Shown piece after piece: positions 20,812 through 32,458 of a DNA stretch of 64,000 bases. The notes below the pieces were generated by a model. That model had not been told where the DNA came from. It saw only the letters and a list, made by a program, of their open reading frames with translations, and did not search any database. Numbering within the stretch: the first letter of the stretch is position 1; every line of letters starts with the position of its first letter. The position numbers and the translations under genes are program-made. Origin of the DNA: Annona cherimola (lineage: Eukaryota > Streptophyta > Magnoliopsida > Magnoliales > Annonaceae); contig CM059971.1 in assembly GCA_030490835.1 (NCBI GenBank), positions 48,408,012 through 48,472,011 on the forward strand. The letters are read 5' to 3'.

Positions 20812-21675
20812 TTAAATTTTCAATTCATTCGGTGTGGTGCATTCAATTTGTATGTGTCCAACACCACCACATTTATAACATTTTGGAAATTCCTTTCTTC
20901 TATCTTTCATTTTCTTGTGTGAGTTAGAATATTTATTTCTCTTCATGTTGGAGTATGAGCTTGATGTGGATTCACTTGAGCTCTCTTTCATACTTTTGAA
21001 TACAATAGACTTTTTACTTCTGTGAGATTCTTCTTTCTTGTTTTTGATGAGCTCATGAGACAAGAGTGAGTTAATCAAGTCATCTACTTTGAGCTTGTTT
21101 AAGTCCTTTGCCTCCTCAATAGCTGTGACCTTTTGATTCCACAAGTTTGGCAATGCTCTAAATATCTTTATAACCTGCTCACTTTCAGAAATTGGCTTTT
21201 CTAGGCCTTTAAGAGCGTTAGTGATTTTAGAAAATCTAGCATACATTTCTGAAATAGATTCACCATCTAACATTTTAAATCTTTCAAAATCATCAACAAG
21301 GATATTCCTTTTAGTTCCCTTTACTTGGGAGGAACCCTCATAAATTGAAACTAATTTATCCCATATCTCTTTAGCCGTTGTGCATGAAGAATCTCTATCA
21401 AATTCTACAGTAGCCAATGCACAAAATAAGAAGTTCATAGCTTTAGCATTACTTTGGACGAACATAGTTTCTTCTTTCTTCCAAGTGGACGCCTTGTCCC
21501 TTTTTGGTAATGTAATGCCATCTTGTATGGCTATCCAAGAATCCATATTAATTGCCATAATGAGTTGTTTCATCCTCAACTTTCAATAAACAAAATTATT
21601 GCCATCAAATTGAGGTGGCCTAAAAAATGATTGGCCCTCGACAAAAGCTGGTACAGAAGTTAAGTAGGTTGCCAT
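20812..21675 (-). pseudogene. gag: SirD truncated Gag
   Basis: The ATG is at 21675, shortly inside the primer binding site. The frame runs to 20812 with one TGA at 21585-21583, where relatives have Trp in a GYWKL context. It covers the conserved N-terminal Gag region and one CCHC knuckle (CYKCGGVGHIQIEC), then stops at Lys-Ile. The coiled coil and second zinc knuckle of SirA Gag are missing, so it was cut by the deletion that also removed pol. Confidence 0.88.
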
Positions 21676-21716
21676 AGATATATAGAAAAGATCACCTCAA
21701 ATAAGATAGAGGCCTG

Positions 21717-21728
21717 CTCTGGTACCAC
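21717..21728 (-). other. SirD primer binding site
   Basis: The minus strand reads TGGTACCAGAGC, one base different from the initiator-tRNA motif of SirA, next to the 5' LTR. Confidence 0.8.
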
Positions 21729-21729
21729 T

Positions 21730-23018
21730 TGTTGGTCCCGAGTTATGGCAAAGCCCAATAGGGGAGGGGTGAATTGGGTATTTTAAAATTCTTTACTTAA
21801 ACAGAAACTTTTTCCCTTTTTAATTTAATATCCTTGATGAAACGTGCTATGAAATAGAATGAGAAGGTGCAAATGAAATATAAAATACAAGCAATCAAAC
21901 CAAACAAGAGACAACAATATATAGTGGTTCGGGCAACCTTCCCTACTCCACTCTTCCAAGCACACACCCGTTGTGTCTTGGGTTCCACTATTGTATATTC
22001 AATACAATCTAGAGCACCCGCTCTCTTCTAGATTCTAGCTCTAGGGGGCATATACAATAGTCACTTGTTGGTGAGACCAACTCTGACGAACCAAATCTGA
22101 TTTGTTGGTGAGACAAACTCAAACTAATCAAGCAAAACTCGTTAGTGAGACAAACTCAAACCAACCCCTTGTTTTGCTTCTTCTTGAATTCGGTCTCCAA
22201 CACCGCTCCAATATTACACAAAAGAAAATAGACAAAAGAAAATTTACACTTTACGACGTGTAATCAATTAGCTCAAGAAGCTCCTTGTCATGTGAAAAAG
22301 ATGATCTTGTAAGCACACTTGAAGTAGTAGCACTTGAAGTTTCAATAGTTGTTAAATGATTTCAATACTCTTGAATAATAGAAGGTGTAAGCTCATCTCC
22401 TCTTTCTTTCCTTCTTCTCTTCTTGTTCACGTTCATACTTCAATGGTATTTATAGTGGAGAAAGGATCTAGCCGTTGGAGTGGAGGTTGGCGTGCGTTTA
22501 ACGTTCAAACTTTCGAATTTTCGACCGTTATAGGTTAAAGTCGCAAGTGGAGTCGACTTGGGATGAGTGGAGTTGACTTGGGATGGGTGAAGTCGACTTG
22601 GGTTGCGACTTCACTTTGTTAAAACTTGCTGTCCACTTGCCGTATAAAATTTTACCTTCGAAGTTGCAGGCGAAGTCGACTCGGGTTGAGACTTCACCCA
22701 AGTCGCAAGTGAAGTTGATTTGGGTTGAGACTTCACTTTGCTGTCTGTCTGAAGTTGCAGGCGAAGTCGACTTGACTATGGGACTTCACCCAAGTCGCAA
22801 GTGAAGTCGACTTGGGCTGACACTTCACTTTGCTGAACTTGCTATTCATGAACTTGAGCTCTTGAAAGTTAAATTATTTTCATTTTAATACACATAATTG
22901 GAGACAAAATATCTGAGCACACTTACACAAATTCATTAGAACATTTTTAATGATATTTCAATTTTCGTTAATCATCAAAATTAAATTAATCTTTCTTAAA
23001 GCAAGCATATGATCAACG
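21730..23018 (-). repeat. SirD 5' LTR (right)
   Basis: 1289 bp starting TGTTGG on the plus strand. The outer end reads GATCAACG where the partner has GATCAACA, a terminal A-to-G change. TATA motif on the minus strand at 22447-22454. Visibly diverged from its partner, with small indels, so this insertion is older than SirA. Confidence 0.9.
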
Positions 23019-23293
23019 CCATTAATCATTTCTCATCTATTTTCCATTTTTCCTACGTCAATGCTCATTCTAAGCATATAAGTGATGTTTCAAGCTTCAT
23101 CATTAAATCTCAAAAATTAAGATAATTAATCCTCATTCATACAACAATATCCTCATGCATTTTATCCCATTTTCATGAATATTTTTCATTTTAGCAAGTT
23201 CACATTAATCACATATCCATTCATACATATGCTCTGCATATGTTCAACATACAACACATATATTATGTGTTTCTTAAAATTTCTTAACACAGC
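23019..23293 (-). repeat. T2 left LTR, segment 3
   Basis: Corresponds to about 46880-47150 of the right LTR. It ends at the SirB LTR with no target duplication shared with the far side at 44279. Confidence 0.75.
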
Positions 23294-25015
23294 TGTTGGT
23301 CCCGAGTTAATGGCAATTACCCAAGAGGGGAGGGGTGAATTGGGTATTTAAAATTTTTCAACTTAAACTGGAAACTTTACCCCGGTTTGGTTTAGTCCCC
23401 TTTAATGAAACAAATAGAAAGCAATAAGATAGTGAAAGCGGAAATAAGAATCAATGGACAAGATTTATAGTGGTTCGGGCAACCTTCCCTACTCTACTCT
23501 TTCAAGCTCACACTCCTTGTGACTTGGGTTCCACTATGTATTCCGTGAATACAACTAGAGCCTCTGCTCGCTTTTAGATTCCAACTCTAGGGGGCATATA
23601 CAACACTTAGCACAAGTAGGTGACGAGTCCCACTCCAGTCACAACGCTACTTTGCTATTACTTGGTTTGAAATACCAAAATCAAACCAAGTATCAAAAAC
23701 CAAATAATGAATTGAAATGAAATAAATCTACACTTTACAGATTTGTGTAGGCAAATTTCAGCTCAAGGAAGAATTTGTAGAAGTGACGAATCGATTGGCG
23801 TTGAAGCAAACAACAAGTTGGAAGCTTGTTCTTCCTTTAAAAGTGTATAGATCACTCAAAAGTAGAAGAAAGTGGAATATAGATCTTAGTAGCTTCTCTT
23901 TCCTCTTTTTCTGCTCTATCTTACTTGCTTTCACGTTTGCTTGAGTGTCTATATATAATGCAATGAGAGATTTGAAAGTTAGAGAGTTGGTTGACGCGTA
24001 ATAAATGTGCCAACGTTCAAATTTTCTAACGTTGCGACCCAAGTCACAGGTGGAGTCGACTTCGTGTGATACTTCGCCCAAGTCGCAGGCTGGAGTCGAC
24101 TTCGGGTGCGACTTCGGCTGTAAGCAGGCTGCTCAAGTTCTTCCTCAGGTCAACTTGGTCTTGGACTTGACCCAAGTCGCATGTGGAGTCGACTTGGGGT
24201 GCGACTTTGGATTTTTGCAATTTCCAAGTCTCTTCTTTAGGTCGACTTGGACTGGGACTTGACCCAAGTTGCTGCTGGAGTCGACTTCGGTTGCGATTTG
24301 ACTTTCTTAGCTTGCCAAGTGAACTTAAATTTTTTTGAAATAATTTTTCTTGCTTATGTTTCTTGAACTTAATGTTCTTCCACTGTTTTACAGTACTTGG
24401 AACTGTGTATGATTATTTTAACTTGAAACCATTTGTCTCCATGTCTTGAATTCTTGAATACTTGAGTCTTGGAGTGCATGAAAATGTTCAAATGTTAGTT
24501 CTTGATCTAATTTGATGAATTCATGCAACTTTGCTTGCTTTGGTGTCGATTTGATCTTCATTTAATCCAAGTTTAATGTTTGGGTCGACTTGGTCTTCAA
24601 CTTCACCCAAGTCAAATGTCAAGTCGACTTGGTTTGCGACTTTGCTCTTCAAATTCTATGCTATCAGTCTGAAGTCGATGCTGGAGTCGACTTGGGCTGC
24701 GACTTCACCCAAGTCGCATGTAGAGTCGACTTCGTTTGCGACTTCGGCAACTTTTGCTCCCTAATTTCAGCGCTGGACAAAAAATGGGTTTTGAAGTCTA
24801 AGCTGGAGTCGACTTGGGGATCGACTTGGCCTAAGTCGATGCCTGAGTCAACTTGATGATCGACTTGACCTGTCATGCTTTATATTTTTCATTTTTATAA
24901 CCTTACGCATTGCACAAAACATATTAGTAGATAAAACTTACTCAAATTAAGTTGTTAATCATCAAAACATATACTTTGGGTATTTTACTTTTGATTTCAA
25001 CACTTGTTTCCAACA
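23294..25015 (-). repeat. SirB 3' LTR
   Basis: 1722 bp with TGTTGG...CCAACA ends and decayed GTCGAC palindromes at about 24050-24300 and 24575-24870. The inverse polypurine tract follows. It is clearly more diverged from the middle LTR than the middle LTR is from the SirC 5' LTR. Confidence 0.9.
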
Positions 25016-25427
25016 ATCTCCCCCTTTTTGATGATTGACAAAACCGATTTGAGTATATACCTTTCGATATCTTTAAAACATACCATTTTTATCCTGTTTT
25101 GATATTTTTTTAGGATAATCATAGGTCATTTGCTTTTTGAATTGTCATATAACATTTATATATCTTAAGTTGAATCCATTCATTCAAGCATTTCATTCAT
25201 TCATACAACCTTTTCAAAATAGAACACAGAGCATAACACAAGTAATCAGAGCATAAGATAAACTTTTCATAAGTAAACAGTGCATAAACAACGTTTTCAT
25301 AAATAAACTTTTCATATATGATCAAAAGGTTTCATACAAGTTTCAAAAGCAAAGTAAAACCTATATACAAGCTACCTAACCCAAAAAAAATCCTAAACAC
25401 TAAAATCAACTATTCTCCCCCTTTTTG
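25016..25427 (-). other. SirB polypurine tracts and 3' untranslated region
   Basis: CTCCCCCTTTTTG at about 25019-25031 is the main tract (inverse), and a second CTCCCCCTTTTTG lies at about 25414-25426, beside the third ORF end as in SirA. The rest is AT-rich. Confidence 0.75.
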
Positions 25428-27068
25428 TCAATAGATCAAATAGGGGTCGACTTGCAGAGATTTGACATATAAAAATGCCGATATGGGATATGGAGTGGAT
25501 TGAAGAGTAGGAGTAGGTGGGATAGGTCGAACATGGGCCGATGAGTAAAAAGATGAGATAGGGCCCGGAGTTGGATCTCGGCGCACTGACCCGGTGTCAA
25601 AAGGATCCAACTCAGGTATGGGTTGATTCCGGTTGCCTCTGGACGCCGAATGATACCGTATCGTCCGAAGCTCTCGATCCATGCGGTCCTATTGTGAATG
25701 CATGTCCATGATGGCAGTTAGGACCCTGGTGATCTGACTAGTCAAGCGACCCTTGATCTGCTCTAGGTGCTCCCGGATGACATTCGCCGAGTTATCCCAT
25801 GGTGGTGGTCGAGGTGTGAGGTCTAGGATCTCAGAACCATGGGGTGAGCAGGATCCATGGGAGTGTGGTGACGCGGGCTCCTCGGGAGCGTCCTGAGGCG
25901 GAGCGGGTTGCTCCTCTGGTGATGGCGGGGGCTGCTCCCCCTGAGCCTGTGCACCCTCGACTTCTTTTGGAGTCGGTACGCCCATTATTTCTTGGATACG
26001 CTCTACCCTAAACTGCTCCACATTGATCTTCATTCTTTGGAGCAAGGCCTTGTTGATCGCATTCGTCGGCTTCAACACCTCGAATGGCTCACCTTCTATA
26101 TCCACCTCAAAATGCTCCAGGATCTTAGTGATCCATGTCCCGTAAGGCAAAACCCCTCGTGGGTTGTCCTTTCTGGAGGCCAGGGCTTCTAGGAAAAGTC
26201 GCGGGAGACTGACTTTGACTTGATTGGAGACTTTCCAAAGAATTTCCGCCTCCTGCGGGTTTACTCGATTTCTGCCTCCGCCCTTGGGATAGATGCAGTG
26301 GGCGATTAGCAACCTTAAAACCCTTAACCTTGGGGATAAGTCCGTGTAATGCAAGAACTTGATCCCGGGATGATATTTATCTCTCCTGGTAAGCTGATTG
26401 TACATTTTAGAAAGAGATAGATCTGCAGGCAGCTGCTCATCCTCATACTGGACCTCCAGGATTCGTCCCACTTGCCTAATAGCTTGATATGAGGTTGGGA
26501 CTCCCTTGTTCCCAAAAAACATTTCAACCCCTTTGACAAAGGTACTGAAATACTGATCATCCCGTAAATAATAGAAAATCCTAGTTAAGTCGAGATATAC
26601 CTTGTATCTGCCTTCAACAATCTGGTCCAACCTTCAAAATCCAGTAGCTCCTCGATTTCAAACTTAGAGTCGCTTAAAAATTTGAAATCTATGATCTTAG
26701 GAATGAATATCTTACGCTCATAGAAGCTTTTGTAGAAGCGACTATGTTGTAGCTCGGTCTTAAAATATGTCATCGGCATTTTCAAGACCTGCCCTTTCGT
26801 GGCTGGGGTTGCCCTCCTTCTAGCCCCAATTTTAGTACTTTGGGAAGTCTGTGGTTCCTCTTCCCTAGTGGCGGTTGTTGATGGAGTCCCGGCCTGGAAT
26901 CGAACCCGACGGCCAGTAGACGTCGATGGTTCTTCCCGGGGCTTGTTTTGAGGGAGTCCGTTGCCTTCTGGGGACTTCCTCTTCAGCTTGGGAGCTGGCT
27001 GGTCTGGGAACTAGCTTAAGAGATGGCTTGGACACAGTCAATTTGGGCAATTTAGACTTGAGTGCCAT
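25428..27068 (-). pseudogene. SirB broken third ORF
   Basis: Homologue of the SirA third ORF, starting at the ATG at 27068 and read leftward. It shares the MPTTYFKTELQHSRFYK, PKGGGRN and PRLFLEALA segments and the C-terminal coiled coil. The reading moves between frames near 26785-26865 and near 26600, and has a stop at about 25686, so it is inactive. It confirms that the third ORF belonged to the family before SirA. No membrane segments are visible. Confidence 0.88.
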
Positions 27069-27119
27069 TGGATTTGATTTATGGAGATGAGTTTTTCAAA
27101 ATGGAGCTTTAGATGGAGG

Positions 27120-27700
27120 TTTGCAAAAGAGAATGAGAATGAGAATGAGAGATTTAAATGTTGAGAGAGATAGAAGAATTGAAACCGAAGAGAAATGAGA
27201 CTGAGAGAGAAGGGAAATCAGTAAGAATGAGAGAGAGAGAGAGCTGGAAGAGAGGGAGAGCTTGCTTGGAAAAATTCGAAAACGATAGAAGAATATGAAC
27301 AAAAAAAATGAGAGAGAGAGAAATGAAGAGATGAGAAAAAGAGACAGAGAGAGTGCGAGTTGGATTCAGTGAGGGAATGTTGAAAGAAATGAAGGGGCCG
27401 GAGAAAACCGGAGAGAAGAGAGGAAGCCGGAAATGGGTCTGCCGGAGAGAGAAGAGAAAAGTGAGAGAGAGTGGAAACAGGGTGCTCGAGGAGAGAAGAG
27501 AGAAGAGAGAAGAGAGAAGAGAGAGAAGAGAGGAAGTCTGCTGGAGAGGGAGGAGAAGAGAGGAAGAGAGGAGAATAGTTGGTTTCGGAAACAGGAGAGA
27601 GAGATGGGAGAGATGGTGGCCGGAGAGAAAGAGGAGGAAGGAGAGAGCGGCGCGGGAGGAAAATGAGGAGGAAGAAGGAAAAGGAAGAGGAAGCCCGACG
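27120..27700 (-). repeat. GA-rich (sense CT-rich) leader of SirB third ORF
   Basis: Long AGAGAGA and GAAGAGA runs on the plus strand, the counterpart of the SirA pyrimidine-rich leader. The long open frames at 27353-27712 are low-complexity artefacts. Confidence 0.85.
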
Positions 27701-27713
27701 GTCGTGCGCTGAA

Positions 27714-27805
27714 GTTGACTTACCCTAGTCGAAGTCGACTTCGCCTACCTAGAGTCAACTTCATCGGAGTCGACTTGGAATCTTCGGAGTCGACTTGGCC
27801 TATCG
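27714..27805 (-). promoter_or_regulatory. SirB palindrome cluster between pol and third ORF
   Basis: Several GAGTCGACTT-type cores between the RNase H end and the GA-rich tract, in the same place as 6266-6438 of SirA. Confidence 0.5.
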
Positions 27806-27846
27806 ACTTGGACTTTTCTAAATCCATTTCTCCTATCTAACTATTC

Positions 27847-30800
27847 CTAATTTAACTCAATCATCCCCATATCATTTCTAATTTTGTAAAAAGATTCTTT
27901 TGCTAAAGGTTTGGTGAAAATATCTACAATCTGATCCTCGATTTTCACATATTCCAAACAAACATCATAATTTTCAACAAGTTCACGAATAAAATGATGT
28001 CTTACGTCTATATGTTTGGTTCTAAAATGTAATACAGGATTTTTAGTCAAACAAATTGCACTTGTATTATCACATCTAATTGGAATATTATAATAATCAA
28101 CACCATAGTCTTTTTAGTTGTTGTTTCATCCAAAGTAGTTGGGCACAACAGCTCCCTGCGGCTATATATTCGGCTTCCGCCGTAGATAGAGCAACACTAG
28201 TTTGTTTCCTTGAATACCATGAAACCAACATATTTCCAAGGAATTGACATGTTCCACTAGTACTTTTCTATCTACTTTGTATCCGGCAAAATCCGCATCC
28301 GAGTAGCCGATTAAATCAAAAGTTAACCCCTTTGGATACCATAGTCCAAGATTAGTGGTATTTATTAAATATTTAAAAATTCTTTTTACAGCCAATAAAT
28401 GTGATTCTTTAGGCAATGATTGAAATCTAGAACACATGCAAACACTAAAAAGAATATCCGGTCTAGAAGTAGTTAAATACAACAAAGATCCTATCATACT
28501 TCTATATAACTTTTGGTCGATACATTTACCATTTTCATCCGTGTTGATCTTGATTGTTGAACTCATTGGAGTGTTTGCTCCATTGCTAGTTTGCATTCCA
28601 AATTTCTTTAGCATTTCTTTGATATACTTGGACTGATTTATGAATATCCCTTCGGCTTGTTGCTTGATTTGCAGTCTAAGGAAGAAATTTAATTCTCCCA
28701 TCATGCTCATTTCGAATTCGCTCTGCATAATCTTAGAAAATTCTTTGCACAGAGTTTCATCAGTAGCACCAAATATTATATCATCTATGTAATTTTGAAA
28801 AATTAAAATATGTTTACTCTTATACTTGATGAATAATGTAGTATCAACCTTTCCTCTTTGAAATTCATGATCAATCAAAAATTTGTTCAACATTTCATAC
28901 CAAGCTCGTGGAGCTTGTCTTAGTCCGTATAATGTTTTGGTTAATTTATAAACATATTTTGATTAATCCTTTTCTTCAAATCCAGGGGGTTGTTCAACAT
29001 ATACTTCTTCATTCAAGTATCCATTCAAAAATGCGCTTTTCACATCCATTTGAAACAATTTGAAATCCATGTGAGGAGAAAATGCTAGTAAAATACGTAT
29101 GACTTCTAGTCTAGCCACAGGTGCATATGATTCCTCAAAATCAATTCCTTCTTCTTGGAAATACCCTTTGGCTACTAGTCTAGCTTTATTTCTCATTACA
29201 AGTCCGCTTTCGTCTAATTTGTTCCTAAATGCCCATTTGGTACCAATAATAGTGCAATCTTTGGGTCTAGGAACTAAATGTCATACATCGTTCCTTTCAA
29301 ATTGATTTATCTCTTCTTGCATTGCAATAACCCATTTTTCATCATTAAGAGCTTGATCAATAGTTGTTGGTTCAATTTTGACACAAAAGCATATTGTCCA
29401 CAAATATTTTGTTTTGACCTTTTAGTTTTTACTCCTTCATAGATATTGCCAATAACTTACTAAATTGGATGGACATTTTTGAATTTCAAATCAGTTGGAG
29501 GTTTGTGAAAATTGTTACCTTCACTTACCTTCCTCTGTGGAATTTTCTGGCTTGGGCTCGGTTTCCTCTTGTTGCTCTTGTTGTTTTGCTTTTGAATTCT
29601 TCGATGTATTATCTGCATCACTTAATTCATCCTCCTTTCTCGGAGTTTGGTTAAATTCATCAAAAACAACATGTATTGATTTCTCTATTATTTGATTTTT
29701 TTTGTTGAAAATTCTATATGCTTTGCTATTTGATGAATAACCAAGGAAAATTGCTTCATCACTTTTGGTATCTAATTTTCCCAAATTTATTTTTTCATTG
29801 TTTAACACATAACAAGTACATCCAAAAATATAGAAATATGATATGTTTGGTTTACTGCCTTTCCAAAGTTCATATGAGGTCTTTTTCAATATTGCTCTAA
29901 TGGTAACTCGGTTTAATACATGACAAGCTGTACTTACAGCTTCACCCTAAAATCTTTTGGACAATTTACTCTCATTTAGCATTGTTCTAGCCCTTTCTTG
30001 TATTGTCCGATTTTTTCTTTCAACAACTCCATTTTGTTGAGGAGTTCTTGGTGCAAAAAATGTATGGTGAATTCTTTTTTCATTGCAAAATTCTATGAAT
30101 CGTTTATTCTCAAATTCACCACCATGATCACTTCTAATGGAAATAATTGAACTTTGTTTTTCATTTTGCACCAAATTTGAAAATGTGACAAACATAGAAA
30201 ATGCTTCATCTTTACTAGCTAAGAGTATAATTCAAGTAAATATTGAAAAATCATCAACAATTACAAACACGTACTTTTTCCCACCAAGAGTTAAAATTTC
30301 CGATGACCCATAAAGATCCATATGCAGTAATTCAAGTGGCCTAGTTGTTGAAATTTCATTTTTGGTAGAAAATGACATTTTGGGTTGTTTAGATAATTGA
30401 CAAGCTTTGCAAATCTTATCATTGTCATATTTAAGCTTTGGTAACCCTTGTACTATACTCTTTTTCCATAATGTTTTAATATTTGACATATTTATATGTC
30501 CAAGCCTTGTATGCCATATCCATGGATCATTTTCTATGGCTATTAGACATTTTTCCTTAAGTTCATCTAGGCAAACCAAATATACATTTCCATGTCTTTT
30601 GCCACTAAATACTATGTGTTCATCATCAAATATATTGCAAATGGAAGATTCAAATACAACTTTATAACCTTTGTCACATAATTGACTAATACTCATTAGG
30701 TTGTGTTTGAGTCCTTCAACAAATAGTACGTCCTCAATACATGCATTTGAAAAACCATAAACATTTCCTTTACCTTTTATTTTACTTTTTTCATTATTTC

Positions 30801-30930
30801 CAAAAGTAACTGTTCCTTCGTTGCACGGGTTGATTTTATGGAACAGTCATTTTTCTCCTATCATGTGTCTTGAGCAACTATTATCCATAAACCATATGTT
30901 ATTGACCTTTGCTCTAAGACAAACTTGCAA
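27847..30930 (-). pseudogene. pol: SirB degraded Pol
   Basis: Read from right to left it holds a protease remnant, integrase (30696-29521, with QLSKQPK, DHGGEF and NGVVER segments), RT (29196-28162) and the RNase H end (to 27847, finishing MIELN as in SirA). Coding is in at least eight pieces split by stops and frame changes. The RT catalytic motif reads YIDD rather than YVDD. It is too damaged to function. Confidence 0.9.
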
Positions 30931-30949
30931 AAATACAGTCAAGTGGAGC

Positions 30950-32458
30950 TCATCCTTTTGGTACCCATTTTATGGGTCTATTTGGGTTAGTCATCCATTG
31001 GAATCTATGTTGATCTCCTTTTGAAGCCACAAATCCAATGCTTTTGGGCATCCAAACCAATTTTTCACCAAGGTTTTGTAATTTTCTCAATTTGCATTGA
31101 TAAACCTTGCGTCCCGACTTGTTGCAAAAATTACAAGCTCCTGGTAGTCTAGGAGTGGGAATCCATTTGGTAATTGGTTCTCCAGTTGGTCTTTTGGTCC
31201 AAACCACATGATTTATTTTAGGTTTAGCATAAATGAGTTTAGCTTTGTTCCTTGGAGCATTAGATTCCCCTTGCTCAAATATGGTATACCCAAGTCCTTT
31301 CTTACGACTTCGGGAGGTCATTTTTAAGAACATTTTGACACTTTCTCCGGGATTAGAAAACTTAGCAAGTGATTCATTTAATGATTCATTTTTCTTTTGA
31401 GTTTTTCTAACTCATTTATCAAGGTATTCCTTTCATTTTTCATTTGATCAACCTTTTCAGCAAGTTTACCATTCACAATTATCACTGCATCGCATTGTCT
31501 TTTTTTTATTGTAAACTTGTTTCCTAATTTCTTTATTTCCTCATATAATGAATCATAGGCTTGTTGAAGTTATTCTAACTCAGCACATTTGATGCATTCA
31601 TTTGTAGAAGAACAAATTGAAAAATATTTTTGTTTGGAGGTTACCTCTTGACTACTTGTGTAGTTTGTTGAAGTAGTTTGATCCTCCAAGATTTCCGTTG
31701 CTACAAGACATATGTCGGAATTTGCCAAGCAACAAATTTTTGCGCAATCCGCTTCACATTCTTCACTTGAAGAGTTGCATGTCGTTGATTCTTCTTTGTT
31801 TACGTACATGCCTCTTCCTTTGATTCTTTGAAATTTTATGTTGTCGCCTCGATCTTTTCTTTGCTCCTTTACTTTAGTCTCTTCGGGCATCGGGCGTTAG
31901 GCGTTGGGCTTGCATATTCCCCGAACCGCCACACCGGTAACATTTTGTTGTTTCTTTCTTTTTCTCTTTACAATTTCTTTCTTTAAAGTTTCTGAAATTT
32001 CTTTCTTTCCTTACAAATTTTTTGAATCGTTTTGTAAGTAAGGCGATTTCATCGTCGTTTTGTGACGACGAGGTGGTGTCATCCGAATCTTGTGCGGCTT
32101 TCAAAGCGATGACTCTTTTTCCTTTGTGGTGATCTTCATTTCTTTTCTTGATTAGCTCTTGTGACATTAATGAGCTAATAAGATCTTCTAACTTCAATGT
32201 GTTTAGGTCCTTGATTTCTTCTATTGCAGTAATCTTTGGAGTCCAAGATTCCGGTAGAGCTCTTAGAATCTTCATGACCTGTTCAGATTCTAAAATAGCT
32301 TTTCTAAGACCTTTCAAAGCATTGGTAATTTTAGAGAATCTAGCAAATGTTTCTGAAATATTCTCACTATCCAACATTTTGAAACTTTCCAATTCTCCAA
32401 TCAAAATGTTTCTTCTTATCTGTTGGACCTGAGAAGTTCCTTCATAGATGGATGTTAA
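30950..32458 (-). pseudogene. gag: SirB degraded Gag, C-terminal part
   Basis: Pieces at 32404-31874, 31890-31570 and 31333-30950 match SirA Gag. The second knuckle reads CNFCNKSGRKVYQC, with its zinc-binding His replaced by Arg. The final KWVPKG and stop resemble the SirA gag end. The N-terminal part is displaced to 35109-35428 by solo LTR T3. Confidence 0.88.

Larger units (their letters stand above)
18717..23018 (-). mobile_element. SirD: gag-only Sirevirus derivative
   Basis: 4302 bp flanked by CCATT at 18712-18716 and 23019-23023. It has two related LTRs, a primer binding site and a polypurine tract, but an interior of only about 1.76 kb holding the N-terminal part of gag. Pol and the third ORF are absent. 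It is a deletion derivative that would need Pol from a relative. Its LTRs are shorter than in SirA-C and its palindromes have decayed, so it is a distinct subfamily. Confidence 0.9.

Noticed and set aside
27353..27712. Arg/Glu-rich 119-codon frame
   Set aside because: Pure GA-repeat translation, antisense to the SirB third-ORF leader.
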